This document shows, one piece after another, positions 5,655 through 7,619 of a stretch of DNA of 7,619 nucleotides (positions are counted from its first letter, which is position 1; each line of letters starts with the position of its first letter). The stretch is from positions 1 to 7,619 of the forward strand of contig CACYBG010000172.1 in NCBI GenBank assembly GCA_902772605.1, in the 5' to 3' direction. Position numbers and translations under genes: made by a program. Source of the DNA: an uncultured Spirochaetaceae bacterium. Lineage in GTDB: Bacteria; Spirochaetota; Spirochaetia; Treponematales; Treponemataceae. The notes below the pieces were generated by a model. It was given only the letters and a program-made list of their open reading frames with translations. It searched no databases and had not been told where the DNA came from.

Positions 5655-6464
5655 TTATCCCAAAATCATCTTGTCGGGAACGGATTCTTCACCGCCGGCA
5701 GTCTGGAATTTTTCAAGCAGATCCTTTACCTGAAGGTTCTTCTTTTCTTCTCCGGATGCCTCATAAACAATCTGGCCGTCAAGCATCATTATGAGCCTGT
5801 TTCCGTAGTGGATGGCATCCTTCATGTTGTGGGTGACCATGAATGTCGTGAGGTTGTCCCTTTTTACGAAATATTCGGTCAGTTCCAAAACCTTTTTTGC
5901 GGTCTTTGGGTCCAATGCGGCCGTGTGCTCGTCGAGAAGCAGGAGCTGGGGTTTCTGAAGGGTTGCCATCAGCAGTGTGAGTGCCTGTCTCTGTCCTCCT
6001 GAAAGAAGCCCGACTTTTGTCTGCATGCGGTTTTCGAGTCCCAAATCAAGCTTTGCCAGATGTTCCCTGAAGAATTCGCGCTCCTTTGCCGTAACTCCCC
6101 ATCCAAGACCCCTGTTTTTGCCGCGTCTGTTGGCCATTGCAAGGTTTTCCTCAATCTGCATGGTGGCTGCAGTTCCCATCATCGGGTCCTGGAAAACGCG
6201 TCCAAGGAATTTTGCGCGCTTATGTTCCTGAGTCTTGGTGATGTCGGTACCGTTCAGGGTGATTGTTCCCGTATCGCATGTGTAGACTCCGGCAATCATG
6301 TTGAGCAGCGTGGATTTTCCTGCACCGTTTCCACCGATTACCGTGACAAAATCACCTTCCTTAAGCGACAGGCTCACGTTTCTGAGTGCCTTGCGTTCGG
6401 TTATCTGACCCGGGTTAAATGTTTTTGAAACGTTTTTAACTTCAAGCATGTTTATTTCAGACAT
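5655..6464 (-). CDS. ABC transporter ATP-binding protein (COG1101 type)
   Basis: This 269-residue cytoplasmic ATPase powers import together with the permease encoded just upstream. Its motifs are Walker A GGNGAGKST (44-52), Q-loop FQDP (Q92), signature LSGGQRQ (154-160), Walker B LLLLDE (174-179) with the distinctive LLDEHTAALDP, and the switch histidine VTHNM (H212). The DEHTAALDP segment is characteristic of COG1101 ATPases, which pair with COG4120 permeases and PF04392 binding proteins. Members of this transporter group have been linked to tryptophan/tyrosine uptake, but the substrate here is not shown. The start at 6464 has AAGGA (6477-6473) eight bases upstream. It follows the permease stop by 47 bases with no terminator, so the two form an operon. 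No terminator with a T run follows; a long palindrome does. Confidence 0.95.
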   Translation of the reverse strand: MSEINMLEVKNVSKTFNPGQITERKALRNVSLSLKEGDFVTVIGGNGAGKSTLLNMIAGVYTCDTGTITLNGTDITKTQEHKRAKFLGRVFQDPMMGTAATMQIEENLAMANRRGKNRGLGWGVTAKEREFFREHLAKLDLGLENRMQTKVGLLSGGQRQALTLLMATLQKPQLLLLDEHTAALDPKTAKKVLELTEYFVKRDNLTTFMVTHNMKDAIHYGNRLIMMLDGQIVYEASGEEKKNLQVKDLLEKFQTAGGEESVPDKMILG

Positions 6465-6511
6465 AATTCTTATCCTTACTGAATCTTTGTTCGCTGAGTG
6501 CCCGACGTAGA

Positions 6512-7477
6512 CTAATCAGTCTGGGGCTGGGATATTTCGACATCCGTGGGGACCTGTTTTTTCTTGAATATTTTCGATTTCAAGACCGGAACCGACAGAG
6601 CGAGTGCAACTATTATTGCAGTGAACAGCTTCATGTCCTGGGATTTCATTCCGAGCTGCAGGACTATGGCGATTATGATTCTGTAGATGACCGAACCGAG
6701 AACGACGCCCATCAGGTAGTACCAGAATTTGAATCTGTAGCCGAAAATCACTTCACCTATGATGATTGATGCAAGACCGATTACGATTGCACCGATACCC
6801 ATGCTCACGTCTCCGAACCTCTGCTGCTGACACACAAGGCCTCCTGAAAGCGAAACCAAGCCGTTTGCGAGCATCAGTGCAAGAATCTTCATGCTGTCGG
6901 TGTTGACTCCCTGTGCACGGGCCATCTTTTCGTTGTCTCCGGTCGCCCTGATTGAGCTTCCCAATTCAGTTCCGAAGAACCAGTAAAGCGCTCCGATTAT
7001 GACCACGCTGAACAGTATTCCGGTGATGAGGCTTGAAACGCTCGTTGCATTGTCCTTGAAAACGTCCTTCAGGTGGAATGCATCGTTTATCTGGTTCATT
7101 ATGGTTACGTCCGACCTTAAGAGCGGTCTGTTCGGTCCGCCCATGATGTGAAGGTTGATTGAGTAAAGTGCCAGCATCATCAATATACCGGCGAGGATTC
7201 CCGGAATCTTCAGTTTGGTGTGGAGAACACCCGTCAAAAGGCCCGCTATCATTCCGACTAAAAAGGAAATGAAAAGGCAGAGCATTGGATTCAGGCCGTT
7301 TGAAATGAGGATTGCACATGTACATCCGCCCAATGCAAAACTTCCGTCAACGGTCATGTCGGCGAAATCCAAAATCTTGAATGTAATGTAAACACCTAAA
7401 GCCATTATTCCCCAAAGTATACCCTGGGAAACTCCTCCTAACATGGCACTTGAAAAAGAAGCGATACTTAAAAACAT
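6512..7477 (-). CDS. ABC transporter permease (COG4120, BPD_transp_2 family)
   Basis: This integral membrane subunit of 321 residues has about eight or nine hydrophobic segments, near residues 10-33, 45-60, 64-86, 94-113, 145-168, 196-216, 225-246, 252-275 and 283-300. The cytoplasmic coupling loop GTELGSSIRATGDNEKMAR (about 168-186) is typical of the branched-chain/sugar-type permease family. The N-terminal ITFKILDFADMTVDGSFALGG is typical of COG4120, whose members pair with COG1101 ATPases. The start at 7477 gives a plausible short N-terminus but has no ribosome binding site, and the promoter sits almost on it. An alternative ATG at 7444 (residue 12) also lacks a ribosome binding site, though it would leave a leader of about 35 bases. 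The third partner, a substrate-binding protein, is not in the window. The tail (KKKQVPTDVEISQPQTD) is cytoplasmic-looking and hydrophilic. Confidence 0.93.
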   Translation of the reverse strand: MFLSIASFSSAMLGGVSQGILWGIMALGVYITFKILDFADMTVDGSFALGGCTCAILISNGLNPMLCLFISFLVGMIAGLLTGVLHTKLKIPGILAGILMMLALYSINLHIMGGPNRPLLRSDVTIMNQINDAFHLKDVFKDNATSVSSLITGILFSVVIIGALYWFFGTELGSSIRATGDNEKMARAQGVNTDSMKILALMLANGLVSLSGGLVCQQQRFGDVSMGIGAIVIGLASIIIGEVIFGYRFKFWYYLMGVVLGSVIYRIIIAIVLQLGMKSQDMKLFTAIIVALALSVPVLKSKIFKKKQVPTDVEISQPQTD

Positions 7478-7485
7478 AATTATCT

Positions 7486-7494
7486 ATTATATCA
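7486..7494 (-). promoter_or_regulatory. Extended -10 promoter of the permease-ATPase operon
   Basis: On the minus strand TGATATAAT (7494-7486) is a perfect extended -10 element. No good -35 exists at 16-18 bases, which is acceptable for extended -10 promoters. TTGCCA further upstream is about 23 bases away, too far. The predicted start point (about 7479-7480) is only two or three bases before the ATG at 7477, so the message would be nearly leaderless unless the ATG at 7444 is used. Confidence 0.65.
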
Positions 7495-7574
7495 AAATTG
7501 AGACGAAAAAGGAATGGCAAAACATGAAATCATGAAAATCGGGACGGATTTTTTTGAGATGTCTAGGGGGTCAT

Positions 7575-7612
7575 AAAAAAATACCGCCTGAATGTGTCTG
7601 GACTCAGGCGGT
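7575..7612 (-). terminator. Intrinsic terminator of an unseen upstream - strand gene
   Basis: ACCGCCTGA (7583-7591) pairs perfectly with TCAGGCGGT (7604-7612) around a 12-base loop. On the minus strand the stem is followed by one A and then seven T's (7581-7575), a textbook intrinsic terminator. On the plus strand only TTTGTTT follows, so activity that way is doubtful. It must serve a - strand gene lying to the right of the window, and it separates that gene from the permease operon. Confidence 0.88.
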
Positions 7613-7619
7613 TTGTTTC

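Overview
The window looks like chromosomal DNA from a spirochaete, most likely a Treponema of moderate GC content. This rests on recognising the DnaX N-terminus (MAYEVTATRRRPQNF), the dnaX-ybaB-recR order next to a membrane-anchored GerMN-domain protein, and the style of the PflX-like radical SAM protein. No database search was possible, so the genus is an inference. I see no tRNA, rRNA, insertion sequence, phage gene or CRISPR array, and no gene-free stretch longer than about 150 bases.

Left part, + strand (1-2611). A small acidic protein of unknown function overlaps by one base (TGATG) with a radical SAM protein of the PflX/COG1313 type. After 147 bases with nothing recognisable comes a single-pass membrane protein with a C-terminal GerMN domain. 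Its stop codon lies 11 bases from the end of the oppositely directed recR.

Middle, - strand (2623-5512). dnaX (clamp-loader tau subunit), ybaB/ebfC (small nucleoid-associated protein) and recR (recombinational repair) form the classic replication/repair cluster. ybaB and recR are coupled through TGATG. Three provided open reading frames on this strand were shortened to better-supported starts: dnaX at 5512, ybaB at 3518 and recR at 3210. Inside dnaX, a run of eight A's forms an in-frame A-AAA-AAA heptamer at codons 426-428. A -1 shift there would stop after seven more codons and give a 435-residue product, close in size to E. coli gamma. This is the most notable signal in the window.

Right part, - strand (5553-7619). 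A permease and an ATPase of the COG4120/COG1101 type (tryptophan/tyrosine-like or otherwise uncharacterised substrates) form a two-gene operon. It is preceded by a perfect extended -10 promoter (TGATATAAT) so close to the start codon that the message would be nearly leaderless. Further upstream, a strong intrinsic terminator at the window's right edge ends an unseen - strand gene, plausibly the missing substrate-binding protein. Between the ATPase gene and dnaX lies a long interrupted palindrome, with a related third half-site 50 bases away, next to a candidate leaderless dnaX promoter.
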